In this document: piece by piece, positions 30,633-39,011 of the stretch
Position numbering within the stretch: the stretch's first letter is position 1
Layout of the letters: each line of letters opens with the position of its first letter
Source of the DNA: Mycobacterium sp. PO1
GTDB taxonomy: Bacteria; Actinomycetota; Actinomycetes; Mycobacteriales; Mycobacteriaceae
Assembly: GCF_017312405.1 (NCBI RefSeq)
Contig: NZ_BLTG01000005.1
Location: 57,527 to 121,526 of the forward strand
DNA: 64,000 nt
Reading direction: 5' to 3'
Position numbers and translations under genes: made by a program
Notes under the pieces: model-generated
The model's input: only the letters and a program-made list of their open reading frames with translations
What the model was told of the DNA's origin: nothing
Database searches by the model: none

Positions 30633-32981
30633 ATGGGGATCGTCCTCACCGACGAGTTCCGTCACGCGCTGGATCTGCTGGCCGGCGGCCGCCACGTCTT
30701 CCTGACCGGCAAGGCCGGCACCGGCAAGTCGACGCTGATCCGGCACTTCATGGCCGACACCGAGCGCAACGTGGTCGTCGTCGCGCCGACGGGCATCGCC
30801 GCGCTGAACGTCGACGGTTACACCATCCACCGGCTGTTCGGATTCCGTCCGACGACGACGCTGGACGACATCCGGTCCGGCGGCTACCGGCCGGGCCGGT
30901 TCACCAAGACGCTGGCGTCGCTGCAGACGCTGATCGTCGACGAGGCCTCGATGGTGCGCGCCGACACCTTCGACATGGTCGCCGCTGCCCTCGAGCGATT
31001 CGGCCCGGTGCCGGGTTCCCCGTTCGGCGGCGTGCAGATCGTGTTGGTCGGTGACCTGTACCAGCTGCCGCCGGTGGTCAGCGAGCACGAGAGCGGGTTT
31101 TTCTCCGGCGCGCCCTACGAGACGCCGTACTTCTTCTCGGCACGCTGTTTCGAGCGCTCGCAGTTCCCCACGGTGTCGTTGACGACGGTGTTCCGCCAGC
31201 TCGGCGATGACCGGATGACGGCCATCCTCAACGAGATTCGAGAAGGGGTGTTGCTGGGTCACGCCCAGGAGCAGCTCAACGCCCGCGCCGACGCCGACTT
31301 CGTGCCGCCCGACGACGAGCTCTGGCTCACGCTCGCGCCGACGAACAGGCTGGTGACCGCCCGCAATCGTCAACATCTGCAGCGGCTGCCCGGCGACGAG
31401 TTCGTCCACCAGGCAAGGTCTTCGGGCGATCTGTCGCTGTTCGACCCGCCGGTCGAGGAGACGCTGCGCTTCAAGGTCGGCGCACAGATCATGATGCTCA
31501 CCAACGACCAGGGCAACCGGTGGGTCAACGGCACCATCGGCCGTGTGGTGGGCGTCGGTTACGACCGTTACGGCGCAGTGGTGGAGGTCGAGTTCGCCGA
31601 CGGCAGCTGCGCCGAGGTCCCACCGTTCACCTGGGAGGCCACCCGACCGGTGCTGTCCGGGGGCTCGCTGGGCCGGGAGGTGGTCGGGTCGTACACGCAG
31701 TTGCCGTTCAAACTGGCGTGGGCGATCACGATCCACAAGAGTCAGGGGCAGACGCTGCCGCGGTTGATGGTCGACCTCACCGGCGGCATGTTCTCCACCG
31801 GCCAGCTCTATGTGGCGTTGAGCCGGTGCACCTCGTTGGCCGGTCTGGTGCTGAAACGTCCTGTGCTGCCGAAGGATCTGAAGACCGATCGGCGCATCGC
31901 CCGTTTCCTGCGCGGCGCCGGTGACAGCACCGCGGCCCGGCGCTACTGCGCCATCGGAATGCTGACCGTCGGCGACGAGGGCCGGATGTCACGGCCGCGG
32001 CCGGTGGAGCTTGCGGTTGCCTTCGACGACGGTGCCGCGATCTCGACGCTGATCAACCCACAGCGCGACATCGCCGACGCGCGAACAGCGTTCGGCGTCG
32101 GGGTCGCCGATGTGCTGTTGGCTCCGACGCTGCGCGAGGCGTGGGCGATGCTCGCCCCGATGCTGGCCGGCTGCACACCGGTCGCGGTCGGCGTCGACGA
32201 GCAGCTCGGCCTGATCGACTTCGAGCTCAAGCGGCTCGGCCATGTGACGGCGATGCCGCTGGGCGTCGAGCTGCGTGGCAGCCGGGTGACGGGACGCACC
32301 GCGCTGGAGCGGGCCCGTTCGGCACTGTCGGCACACACCCGCGCCGACGCCGAGGACGGTTCGTCGGCGTTCGACGAACCCGAACCCACAGAGGTGACGT
32401 CGGGGCTGTTGATCAGCCGCGACCGGGATGTGGCCACGCCTGCGGCCGATCATCTGCCGGCGCTCTCGGCGCTGTTACGGATCAGCCGCGACGTGGGCGC
32501 GGTGTTGCTCGGCGCGCCGGTGCCCGCGGGCGACACAGCCGACATCGGCTGGGACGCGGCGGCGCGCCGTTCGGTGGCCGATCAGCTCCGCGCGGCGGTG
32601 TCGCGGGTGCGTCTGCCCGCCGAGGTGCTGGACCGGCTGCACGCGACCGAAGAAGTCCTGGGCATCCAGATCGCCGGCGAAGCAACTCTTCTCGACAGCT
32701 ATGCGATCGCTGACGCGCTGGTGCCCGGCGCCCGGATCTGTTTCACCGGGACCGCACAGGACGCCGACGGTCGCGTCGTGGAGCGCTGGGAGATGGAGGA
32801 TCTGGCGCGGTCGGTGGGGCTCACCCCGGTCAAGTCGGTGTCCAAGACGCGCTGCGACGTGCTGGTGACCGCGGAGGCCGGCACGCAGTCGGGCAAGGCG
32901 CGCAAGGCGCAGGAGTACGGCAAGCCGGTGTTCTGCGCCGACGAGTTCTTCGGCTGGGTCGCCCACGGCCCCGCGAAATAG
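30633..32981 (+). CDS. Pif1/RecD-like superfamily 1 helicase with a C-terminal BRCT domain
   Basis: 782 residues. The Walker A motif FLTGKAGTGKSTLIRHF (residues 23-39), APTGIAALNVDGYTIHRLF, LIVDEASMVRAD, VGDLYQLPPV, and the late motif AITIHKSQGQTLP with YVALSRCTSL define a PIF1-type DNA helicase (residues 1-430). Residues about 460-560 (VELAVAFDDGAAISTLINPQRD and on) resemble a degraded DEDD exonuclease fold without its acidic residues. Residues about 690-780 (GARICFTGTAQDADG, CDVLVTAEAGTQSGKARKAQEYGKPVF) form a BRCT domain like that of ligase LigA. It is likely to be a genome-maintenance helicase recruited through the BRCT part. Confidence 0.85.
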   Translation: MGIVLTDEFRHALDLLAGGRHVFLTGKAGTGKSTLIRHFMADTERNVVVVAPTGIAALNVDGYTIHRLFGFRPTTTLDDIRSGGYRPGRFTKTLASLQTLIVDEASMVRADTFDMVAAALERFGPVPGSPFGGVQIVLVGDLYQLPPVVSEHESGFFSGAPYETPYFFSARCFERSQFPTVSLTTVFRQLGDDRMTAILNEIREGVLLGHAQEQLNARADADFVPPDDELWLTLAPTNRLVTARNRQHLQRLPGDEFVHQARSSGDLSLFDPPVEETLRFKVGAQIMMLTNDQGNRWVNGTIGRVVGVGYDRYGAVVEVEFADGSCAEVPPFTWEATRPVLSGGSLGREVVGSYTQLPFKLAWAITIHKSQGQTLPRLMVDLTGGMFSTGQLYVALSRCTSLAGLVLKRPVLPKDLKTDRRIARFLRGAGDSTAARRYCAIGMLTVGDEGRMSRPRPVELAVAFDDGAAISTLINPQRDIADARTAFGVGVADVLLAPTLREAWAMLAPMLAGCTPVAVGVDEQLGLIDFELKRLGHVTAMPLGVELRGSRVTGRTALERARSALSAHTRADAEDGSSAFDEPEPTEVTSGLLISRDRDVATPAADHLPALSALLRISRDVGAVLLGAPVPAGDTADIGWDAAARRSVADQLRAAVSRVRLPAEVLDRLHATEEVLGIQIAGEATLLDSYAIADALVPGARICFTGTAQDADGRVVERWEMEDLARSVGLTPVKSVSKTRCDVLVTAEAGTQSGKARKAQEYGKPVFCADEFFGWVAHGPAK

Positions 32982-33130
32982 GATTCCCGGTCGCGATCTG
33001 CCCCGTGACCACGACCCTGCGTTCTCGCTCACGGAGCTCGCGGAGGCCACGGAGCTCGCGGAGGCCACCAAGGCCGCCGAGGCTGCGGAGGCCGCGGAGG
33101 TCACGGCGCCCGGAGTGCGATCATGGCGGA

Positions 33131-34153
33131 GTGTCCGTGTCAGCCGCGTTCGCCTCCGACAACGCCGCGCCGGCGCACCCGAACGTGCTGGCGGCGCTGC
33201 AGCGGGTCAACGAGGGCCCGATGCGCGCCTACGGCGCCGACCCGGTGACCGAACGTGCAGCCGAGGCGGTGCGCAGCGCGTTCGACTGCCCCGACGCCGA
33301 GGTGCTGTTCACGTTCACCGGCACCGCGGCCAACATCATCGCGCTGTCGGCCGCGGCCAGGCCGTGGCAGGAGATCTTCTGCAGCGACGTGGCCCACGTG
33401 CTGGTCGACGAGGCGGGCGGACCGGTGCGGCTGTCCGGCGCACAGCTGACCCGGCTGCCCAGCGACGACGGCCTGATCGACCCACAGGTTCTCGCCCGGC
33501 GCGTGCTCGGCCGCACTGCGGTGCACCATTCGCAGCCGCGCATCGTGTCGATCACCCAGTCGACCGAGAGCGGGCGGGTGTGGAGCGCAGCGGCAATCGC
33601 CGAATTCGTCGACCGGGCCCACGGTCTGGGTCTGCTGGTGCACGTCGACGGGGCGCGGATCGGCAACGCCGTCGCCGCGCTGGGGGTCGACCCGGCCCAG
33701 GCGATCGGCGCCGCGGACATCGTCTCAGTTGGCGGCACCAAGAACGGCATGATGTTCGGCGACGCGATCCTGGTCCGTCGCCCGGAGCAGTTCGACGGCA
33801 TTCACTTCGTGCAGAAACAGATCGGGCACCTGGCGAGCAAGCAGCGCTACGTCGCGGCCCAGTTCGAGGCCATGTTCGCCGACGGCCTGTGGCTGTCCAC
33901 CGCCGCGCACGCCAACGCGATGGCCGCCCGGCTCAGCGACGGCATGACGGCGCTGGGGCTGAGGCTGGCGTCCCCGGTCGAGGCCAACGAGGTGTTCGTG
34001 GCGATGGCCCCGGAGCTGCACCGCCGGTTCGGCGAAACCTACGCGGTGCATCAGCCCGATCTCGGCGAGCCCGTGGTGCGCTTCGTCTGCTCGTGGGCGA
34101 CCACCGACGCCGACGTGGACGGTGCGCTGGCGACGTTGCGCGGGCTGGGGTAG
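33131..34153 (+). CDS. Low-specificity L-threonine aldolase-type PLP enzyme
   Basis: 340 residues from GTG 33131 (or GTG 33137). The upstream frame to 33005 is Arg/Ser-rich low complexity and is left out. The fold-type I layout of the beta-eliminating lyase family is plain: FASDNAAPAHPNVLAAL, FTFTGTAANIIAL, SITQSTESGRVW, HVDGARIGNAVAALG, and the PLP-lysine segment SVGGTKNGMMFGDAILV. It should cleave threonine or allo-threonine to glycine and acetaldehyde in the cytosol. The length is normal for the family. Confidence 0.85.
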   Translation: MSVSAAFASDNAAPAHPNVLAALQRVNEGPMRAYGADPVTERAAEAVRSAFDCPDAEVLFTFTGTAANIIALSAAARPWQEIFCSDVAHVLVDEAGGPVRLSGAQLTRLPSDDGLIDPQVLARRVLGRTAVHHSQPRIVSITQSTESGRVWSAAAIAEFVDRAHGLGLLVHVDGARIGNAVAALGVDPAQAIGAADIVSVGGTKNGMMFGDAILVRRPEQFDGIHFVQKQIGHLASKQRYVAAQFEAMFADGLWLSTAAHANAMAARLSDGMTALGLRLASPVEANEVFVAMAPELHRRFGETYAVHQPDLGEPVVRFVCSWATTDADVDGALATLRGLG

Positions 34154-34198
34154 CGGCCGCCGCCAGGGTGCTCTGGCGGTCGTGAAACAGGCCGGTCG

Positions 34199-34221
34199 GC
34201 TACCGGGAATGCACGTTCGCG
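34199..34221. repeat. Half copy of palindromic repeat family A
   Basis: GCTACCGGGAATGCACGTTCGCG matches the right half of copy 1 exactly but has no left arm. It lies 46 bases after the threonine aldolase stop, in the 205-base gap before the first methyltransferase gene. That gap also holds GTCTGACC twice and GTTTGACC once as direct repeats. Confidence 0.7.
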
Positions 34222-34358
34222 GGCCCGGAAACGAGCCCGGGAACGGGCAGCAAGTCTGACCGGCCCCGCTACCACGTCTGACCAGTTCCGTGCGGTACGT
34301 TTGACCGCTGGTGGCACCGGGAACCCGGCACCCACCATCATCGACGACAGGATTTGCT

Positions 34359-35273
34359 GTGCCCGAAACACCTAGCGCCGAGTCCAAGTGGCTGTCCAAG
34401 TCTGCCTCGCAGACCCGTGGATCGGACAAGAAGGAAGTCCAGTTCCACTACGACATTTCCAACGACTTCTTCAAGCTGTGGCAGGACCCGTCCCAGACCT
34501 ACAGCTGCGCCTATTTCGAGCGCGATGACATGACGCTGGAAGAGGCGCAGCAGGCCAAGGTGGACCTGTCGCTGGGCAAGCTGGGCCTGGAGCCGGGCAT
34601 GACGCTGGTCGACATCGGCTGCGGCTGGGGTTCGACGATCCAGCGTGCGGTGGAGAAGTACGACGTGAACGTCATCGGCCTGACGCTGTCGGAGAACCAG
34701 AAGCAGCACATCGAGCAGAACCGGTTCCCCAACATCGACACCACCCGCAGCATGGAGGTGCGCCTGCAGCCGTGGGAGGATTTTGACGAGCCCGTCGACC
34801 GCGTGGTGTCGATCGGCGCATTCGAGCACTTCGGATTCAACAAGTACGACGATTATTTCAAGAAGACTTTCAACCTCCTGCCCGATGACGGCGTGCAGTT
34901 GCTGCACACGATCATCATTCCCAGCGATGAGGAGATCAAGGGCAAGAATCTGCCCCTGACGATGTCCAACGTCAGGTTCATCAAGTTCATCATGGACGAG
35001 ATCTACCCCGGCGGGCGTTTGCCACTGGCGGCGCAGGTTGAGCAGAGCGCCACCAAGGCGGGCTACACCGTGACGCGCCGGCAGCACCTTCAGCCCCACT
35101 ACGTGAAGACTCTCGACACTTGGGCGGCTAACCTCGAAGCGAAAAAAGACGAGGCGATCGCGATCACCAACGACGAGATCTACGAGCGGTTCCTGAAGTA
35201 TCTGAAGGGCTGCGCGGACCTGTTCCGTGACGGATACACCGACGTATGTCAGTTCACGTTGGAGAAGGGCTGA
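34359..35273 (+). CDS. Mycolic acid methyltransferase/cyclopropane synthase-type enzyme, canonical active site
   Basis: 304 residues from GTG 34359. It is a SAM-dependent CMAS-family enzyme: [38 protein letters not shown] motif [32 protein letters not shown] and [12 protein letters not shown]. The residues that bind bicarbonate in CmaA1-type enzymes (Cys in YSCAYFE, Glu in FEHF, His in LLHTI) are all present. It should modify double bonds of meromycolic or other long acyl chains with a cyclopropane ring or methyl branch. A paralogue follows 43 bases later. Which mycolate position is modified cannot be told. Confidence 0.88.
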   Translation: MPETPSAESKWLSKSASQTRGSDKKEVQFHYDISNDFFKLWQDPSQTYSCAYFERDDMTLEEAQQAKVDLSLGKLGLEPGMTLVDIGCGWGSTIQRAVEKYDVNVIGLTLSENQKQHIEQNRFPNIDTTRSMEVRLQPWEDFDEPVDRVVSIGAFEHFGFNKYDDYFKKTFNLLPDDGVQLLHTIIIPSDEEIKGKNLPLTMSNVRFIKFIMDEIYPGGRLPLAAQVEQSATKAGYTVTRRQHLQPHYVKTLDTWAANLEAKKDEAIAITNDEIYERFLKYLKGCADLFRDGYTDVCQFTLEKG

Positions 35274-35316
35274 CACAGCCCGGCGCTCGCCGCCACGGCA
35301 TGAGAAGGAGCGTTTG

Positions 35317-36204
35317 ATGGCGGACAACGGGTCGGGGGGCTCGACGAAGCTGGAACCGAACTTCGACGATGTTCAGGCCCACTACGACCTGTCCAACGAG
35401 TTCTTCGGACTGTTCCAGGATCCGTCGCGCACCTACAGTTCCGCGTTCTACGAGCGGGACGACATGTCGCTCGAAGAAGCTCAGCTGGCCAAGATCGATC
35501 TGGCACTCGGCAAGCTCGACCTCAAACCGGGGATGACGTTGCTCGACGTCGGCTGCGGCTGGGGCTCGATGATGAAACGCGCCGTGCAGCGTTACGACGT
35601 CGACGTCGTCGGGCTGACGCTGAGCCGCAACCAGCGCTCGCTCGGCCAGGAGATGCTCGACGGGCTGGACACCGAACGGTCCCGCCGGATCCTGCTCAAG
35701 GGCTGGGAGGAATTCGAGGAACCCGTCGACCGGATCGTCAGCATCGAGGCGTTCGAGGCGTTCCCCAAGGAACGCTACGAGGCGTTCTTCGCGACCTGCG
35801 ACCGGGTGATGCCCGACGACGGCCGGATGGTGCTGCAGACCATCATGGGTCATCCGCTCAAGCGCTGGCCCGAGATGGGCATCCCGATCGTGATGAGCGA
35901 CCTGAAGTTCATGCGGTTCATCGCCAAGGAGATCTTCCCCGGCGGGGCGGTGCCCTGCGACGAGGACGTCATCGACTACTCCAAGCGTGCGGGGTTCACC
36001 GTCGAGGAGACCGACTACCTGACGCCGCACTATGTGCGGACCCTGAACACGTGGGCGACGGCGCTGGAGGCGCACCGTGACGAGGCGATCGCGGTGACGT
36101 CGGTCGAGGTCTACGACCGCTACATGCGCTACCTGGTGGGCTGCGCGGACTTCTTCGAACGGGGCATCAGCGAGGTCGCGCAGTTCACGCTCGTCAAGAA
36201 CTGA
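35317..36204 (+). CDS. Mycolic acid methyltransferase-type paralogue with altered active site
   Basis: 295 residues from ATG 35317 behind AGAAGGAG. It has the same fold and SAM motif (LLDVGCGWGSMMKRAV) as the preceding gene. However, positions that bind bicarbonate in CMAS enzymes differ: YSSAFYE has Ser for Cys, and VLQTIMG has Gln for the His of LLHTI. FEAF replaces FEHF, a change that I recall in UmaA as well. The ending ISEVAQFTLVKN is family typical. It may act on another lipid, use another base, or have lost activity. It is probably cotranscribed with the upstream paralogue. Confidence 0.85.
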   Translation: MADNGSGGSTKLEPNFDDVQAHYDLSNEFFGLFQDPSRTYSSAFYERDDMSLEEAQLAKIDLALGKLDLKPGMTLLDVGCGWGSMMKRAVQRYDVDVVGLTLSRNQRSLGQEMLDGLDTERSRRILLKGWEEFEEPVDRIVSIEAFEAFPKERYEAFFATCDRVMPDDGRMVLQTIMGHPLKRWPEMGIPIVMSDLKFMRFIAKEIFPGGAVPCDEDVIDYSKRAGFTVEETDYLTPHYVRTLNTWATALEAHRDEAIAVTSVEVYDRYMRYLVGCADFFERGISEVAQFTLVKN

Positions 36205-36207
36205 CAG

Positions 36208-36232
36208 GTTGTCCGTCGCGGGCGCGGGGTAA
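36208..36232 (+). promoter_or_regulatory. SigF-type promoter of the small proline-rich gene
   Basis: GTTG (36208), 15-base spacer, GGGTAA (36227-36232) is one mismatch from the mycobacterial SigF consensus GTTT-N15-17-GGGTA(T/A). The expected start of transcription is at or very near the ATG at 36242, so the message could be leaderless. Confidence 0.55.
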
Positions 36233-36241
36233 CCCGCCGCC

Positions 36242-36376
36242 ATGGATACCGTCCCCCAGGACCCGCCGGAGCGTCTGACGCCCGAGGAGGTTCCCGAGCG
36301 TCTCACGCCCGACGACCCGCCCGTCACCCCGCCCGAGCCTGCGACGACGCCCGACCCGGGTCCCCCGCAGCGCTGA
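36242..36376 (+). CDS. 44-residue proline/glutamate-rich small protein
   Basis: The frame ATG 36242 to TGA 36376 encodes a very acidic, Pro-rich peptide with two similar blocks, DPPERLTPEEV and PERLTPDDPP. It is almost certainly unstructured and cytosolic. Codons end in G or C as in real genes of this genome, and a SigF-type promoter lies ten bases upstream. No ribosome binding site is visible, which fits leaderless translation. Function unknown. Confidence 0.5.
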   Translation: MDTVPQDPPERLTPEEVPERLTPDDPPVTPPEPATTPDPGPPQR

Positions 36377-36438
36377 AGAAGTGACCCGCCCGGCGCCGGT
36401 GATGACGCGCCCCGCGCCGGTGATCTCGAACGGCAAGT

Positions 36439-36444
36439 GGGTAT
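36439..36444 (+). promoter_or_regulatory. SigF-type -10 element of the ferredoxin reductase gene
   Basis: GGGTAT, the exact SigF -10, lies ten bases before the reductase ATG at 36454. The matching -35 place holds only a weak GTGA (spacer 15). Transcription would begin at or near the start codon. Confidence 0.4.
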
Positions 36445-36453
36445 GCACCCGCC

Positions 36454-37602
36454 ATGAGTGATTCCGGATTGGTTGTCCTCGGCAGCGGGCCCGCGGGCGT
36501 GGCCGCCGCCGAGGCGTACCGCGACCGCAGACCCGATGCCCCCGTGCGGATCCTGAGCGCCGACCGGCGCCGCCCGTATGCCCGGCCGCCGCTGAGCAAG
36601 GAGTTCCTGCGTGGCAAGACCGATGACATCGATCTGCACCCGGAGCAGTGGTTCACCGAGCGCGACATCGTGCTGGCCCTCGATTCGCGGGTGCAGGGCT
36701 TCGATCCGCAGCAGCGCGTCGTCACCGTCGACGGTGAGCCTCACGGCTACGACGCGCTGATCTTCGCGACCGGTTCGAGTCCGGTTCCGCTGCCGGTGCC
36801 GGGCGGCGAACACGCTGTGCAGTTGCGGTCCCTCGACGACGCCGAGAGGCTGCGCGACGCGGCCGAGTCCGCCCAGAGCGCGGTCGTCGTCGGCGCCGGG
36901 TTCATCGGTTGCGAGGCCGCGGCGTCGCTGGCCCTGCGTGGACTGACGGTGACACTCGTGGCGCCCGACGAAGCGCCCCAGCAGAAGCGGCTGGGTGTCG
37001 AGGCCGGCCGCAAGCTGGCCGGGCTGGTGGAGGCGTCCGGGGCGCGCTGGCTGGGTGGCGCGAGCGTCGAGCGTCTCGACGAATCGGTCGTGCACCTCGA
37101 CAACGGGGAGGCGCTCGGGGCGGACCTGATCCTGGCCGCGACCGGGGTCCGCCCGAACACCGAGCTGGCCGGCGTCGCGGGCGTCCCGATGCAGGATTCG
37201 CGCATCGTCGCCGACGAGGATCTGAGCACCGGGGTGCCACACGTCTACGCCGCCGGCGACGTGGCGTTGGCGTTCAACACCGGTGCGGGACGGCGGTTGC
37301 CGATCGAGCACTGGCAGGACGCCGAGGACCAGGGCAAGGTCGCCGGGGCGACGGCGGCCGGTGACGACGCCGCCTGGTCGGGTGTCCCGGGCTTCTGGAC
37401 CACGATCGGGGACACCACCGTCAAGTACCACGCGTGGGGTGACGGTTATCAGGACAGCCGGATGGTCGAACACGGCGACGGATTCACCGTCTGGTACGAG
37501 GCCGACGGAGCCGTCGTCGCGGTATTGACGTGCAACGCCGACGACGATTACGACCTCGGCGGCGAGCTCATCCAGGCCGGCAAGCCCGCCCCGCTGCGCT
37601 GA
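36454..37602 (+). CDS. Ferredoxin/rubredoxin reductase-type FAD/NAD(P) oxidoreductase
   Basis: 382 residues. The FAD motif VLGSGPAGVAAAEAY is at the N-terminus; RPYARPPLSKEFLRGKTDDIDL, ATGSSP, the NAD(P) motif VVVGAGFIGCEAAASLALRG and the second FAD motif VYAAGDVALAF follow. The C-terminal domain (PGFWTTIGDTTVKYHAWGDGYQ) is that of reductases serving ferredoxins, rubredoxins or dioxygenases. It passes electrons from NAD(P)H to an unknown partner; no ferredoxin gene is adjacent. The SigF-like -10 suggests a role under stress. Confidence 0.85.
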   Translation: MSDSGLVVLGSGPAGVAAAEAYRDRRPDAPVRILSADRRRPYARPPLSKEFLRGKTDDIDLHPEQWFTERDIVLALDSRVQGFDPQQRVVTVDGEPHGYDALIFATGSSPVPLPVPGGEHAVQLRSLDDAERLRDAAESAQSAVVVGAGFIGCEAAASLALRGLTVTLVAPDEAPQQKRLGVEAGRKLAGLVEASGARWLGGASVERLDESVVHLDNGEALGADLILAATGVRPNTELAGVAGVPMQDSRIVADEDLSTGVPHVYAAGDVALAFNTGAGRRLPIEHWQDAEDQGKVAGATAAGDDAAWSGVPGFWTTIGDTTVKYHAWGDGYQDSRMVEHGDGFTVWYEADGAVVAVLTCNADDDYDLGGELIQAGKPAPLR

Positions 37603-37606
37603 GCCT

Positions 37607-37633
37607 GTTTTCGGAGGTCGCGACGCCGGGTAG
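37607..37633 (+). promoter_or_regulatory. SigF-type promoter of the HAD phosphatase gene
   Basis: GTTT (37607-37610), 17-base spacer, GGGTAG (37628-37633): one mismatch from the SigF consensus, ten bases before ATG 37644, so again nearly leaderless. It starts 5 bases after the reductase stop. Confidence 0.55.
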
Positions 37634-37643
37634 TCCCCAGGGC

Positions 37644-38333
37644 ATGAGTTCCCACCCGGCGGTGCTGTTCGATGTGGACGGCACCTTGGTCGATTCCAAC
37701 TACCTGCACGTCTACGCCTGGCAGCGCGCCTTCCACGAGGCGGACGTGCCGATGGAGACGTGGCGGGTGCACCGCAGCATCGGCATGGACGGCACCACTC
37801 TGGTGAAGACCCTGCTCGAGCAGTTCGGCCAGGATCCGACCGACGAGCTGGTCTCGCAGCTCAAGGACGGCCACAGCGAGTACTACCAGCGCAGCGCGTC
37901 GCTGCTGGAACCGCTGCCCGGTGCGCGGGAGTTGCTGCGCCGCGTCGCCGACATGGGGTTGCAGGCGGTGTTGGCCACCTCCGCCCCGCCCGACGAGCTC
38001 GAGCTGCTGCGCAAGGTGCTCGATTGCGACGACGTCATCGCGGCGATCACCTCGGCCGAGGACGTCGACACCGCCAAACCCGAGCCCGACATCGTGCAAA
38101 TCGCCCTCGAGCGTGCCGGCGTGAGCGCCCAGCAGGCAGTCTTCGTCGGCGACGCGGTATGGGACGCCGAGGCGTGTGCCCGCGCCCAGGTGGCGACCAT
38201 CGGGTTGCTCACCGGCGGGTGTGGACGCGACGAACTGCGCGACGCGGGTGCCGCCGAAGTATTCGAGAACCCGCGGGAGCTGCTGGACAACCTGGCGGGC
38301 AGCGCGATCGCCAGGCTCGCCGGCCGGGAGTGA
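37644..38333 (+). CDS. HAD-superfamily phosphatase (phosphoglycolate phosphatase/beta-PGM-like)
   Basis: 229 residues from ATG 37644. HAD motif I is FDVDGTLVDSN; motif II lies around AVLATSAPPDELE; Lys is in TAKPEPDIV; motif IV is VFVGDAVWDAEA. The helical cap between motifs I and II is of the C1 type found in phosphoglycolate phosphatases and sugar-phosphate phosphatases. It is a cytosolic Mg-dependent phosphatase of unknown substrate. A SigF-type promoter precedes it. Confidence 0.83.
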   Translation: MSSHPAVLFDVDGTLVDSNYLHVYAWQRAFHEADVPMETWRVHRSIGMDGTTLVKTLLEQFGQDPTDELVSQLKDGHSEYYQRSASLLEPLPGARELLRRVADMGLQAVLATSAPPDELELLRKVLDCDDVIAAITSAEDVDTAKPEPDIVQIALERAGVSAQQAVFVGDAVWDAEACARAQVATIGLLTGGCGRDELRDAGAAEVFENPRELLDNLAGSAIARLAGRE

Positions 38334-38346
38334 CGGGTTTGGGTAC

Positions 38347-38371
38347 GTTTTCCTCGCTCGGCAGGGGGTAA
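38347..38371 (+). promoter_or_regulatory. Perfect SigF-consensus promoter of the hemerythrin-isochorismatase pair
   Basis: GTTT (38347-38350), 15-base spacer, GGGTAA (38366-38371) matches the mycobacterial SigF consensus without mismatch. It lies 66 bases before the hemerythrin gene start at 38437. Confidence 0.7.
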
Positions 38372-38436
38372 CCCTCGGGAGCAGCGGTGCGCAGCCCATG
38401 CCCGCTTCCCCTTTCCCCTCACATAGGAGGTCTCCT

Positions 38437-39003
38437 GTGTCTGCTCCCAGCATCACCAAGGCCGACGACGTCATCGAGTACCTGGTGGCCCAGCACGAGA
38501 CGATCAAGAAGCTGTTCGTCGAAACGCTCGACGCCGCCGACGTCGACACGCAGCGCGACGCGTTCACCAAGTTGCGCACACTGTTGGCCGTCCACGAAAC
38601 CGCCGAAGAGATGATCGTGCATCCGCGGGTGCGTCGTAAGATCTCCGGCGGCGCCGAGATCGTCGACGAGCGGCTGGCCGAGGAGCACGACTCCAAGGTC
38701 GCGCTGAGTGAGCTCGAGGGTCTCGAGCCCCAGACCTCGGAGTTCAGCAAGGCGCTGATCCATCTGCAGGCTGCGGTCACTGAACACGCCGAACACGAAG
38801 AGACGCTGGAGTTTCCGGCGCTTCGCGACGGTGTGGACGCCGACGAGCTCGCGAAGCTGGCCGAGGCGGTGCGGGTCGCCGAGCGCATCGCGCCGACGCA
38901 CCCGCACGCGGGCGTGGAGTCTGCGGCGCTGAACTTCGCTGTCGGACCGTTCGTGTCGATGGTGGACCGGGCGCGTGACGCGCTGGGTCGCGCGCTGAGG
39001 TAG
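38437..39003 (+). CDS. Hemerythrin-like (HHE) domain protein
   Basis: 188 residues from GTG 38437 with AGGAGG upstream. The four-helix HHE fold has iron-ligand candidates in VAQHETIKKLF, LAVHETAEEMIVHP, EEHDSKVAL and TEHAEHEETLEFP. Mycobacterial hemerythrin-like proteins are known to affect peroxide and nitric-oxide responses and to be SigF controlled; the perfect SigF promoter here agrees. A hydrolase gene follows 8 bases later and is probably cotranscribed. Confidence 0.85.
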   Translation: MSAPSITKADDVIEYLVAQHETIKKLFVETLDAADVDTQRDAFTKLRTLLAVHETAEEMIVHPRVRRKISGGAEIVDERLAEEHDSKVALSELEGLEPQTSEFSKALIHLQAAVTEHAEHEETLEFPALRDGVDADELAKLAEAVRVAERIAPTHPHAGVESAALNFAVGPFVSMVDRARDALGRALR

Positions 39004-39011
39004 GCGCGACG

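Noticed and set aside
30344..30649. Minus-strand frame with GTPAAPRRHPG peptide repeats
   Set aside because: Produced by the 11-bp tandem repeat and palindrome, with its first part antisense to the DedA-like gene.
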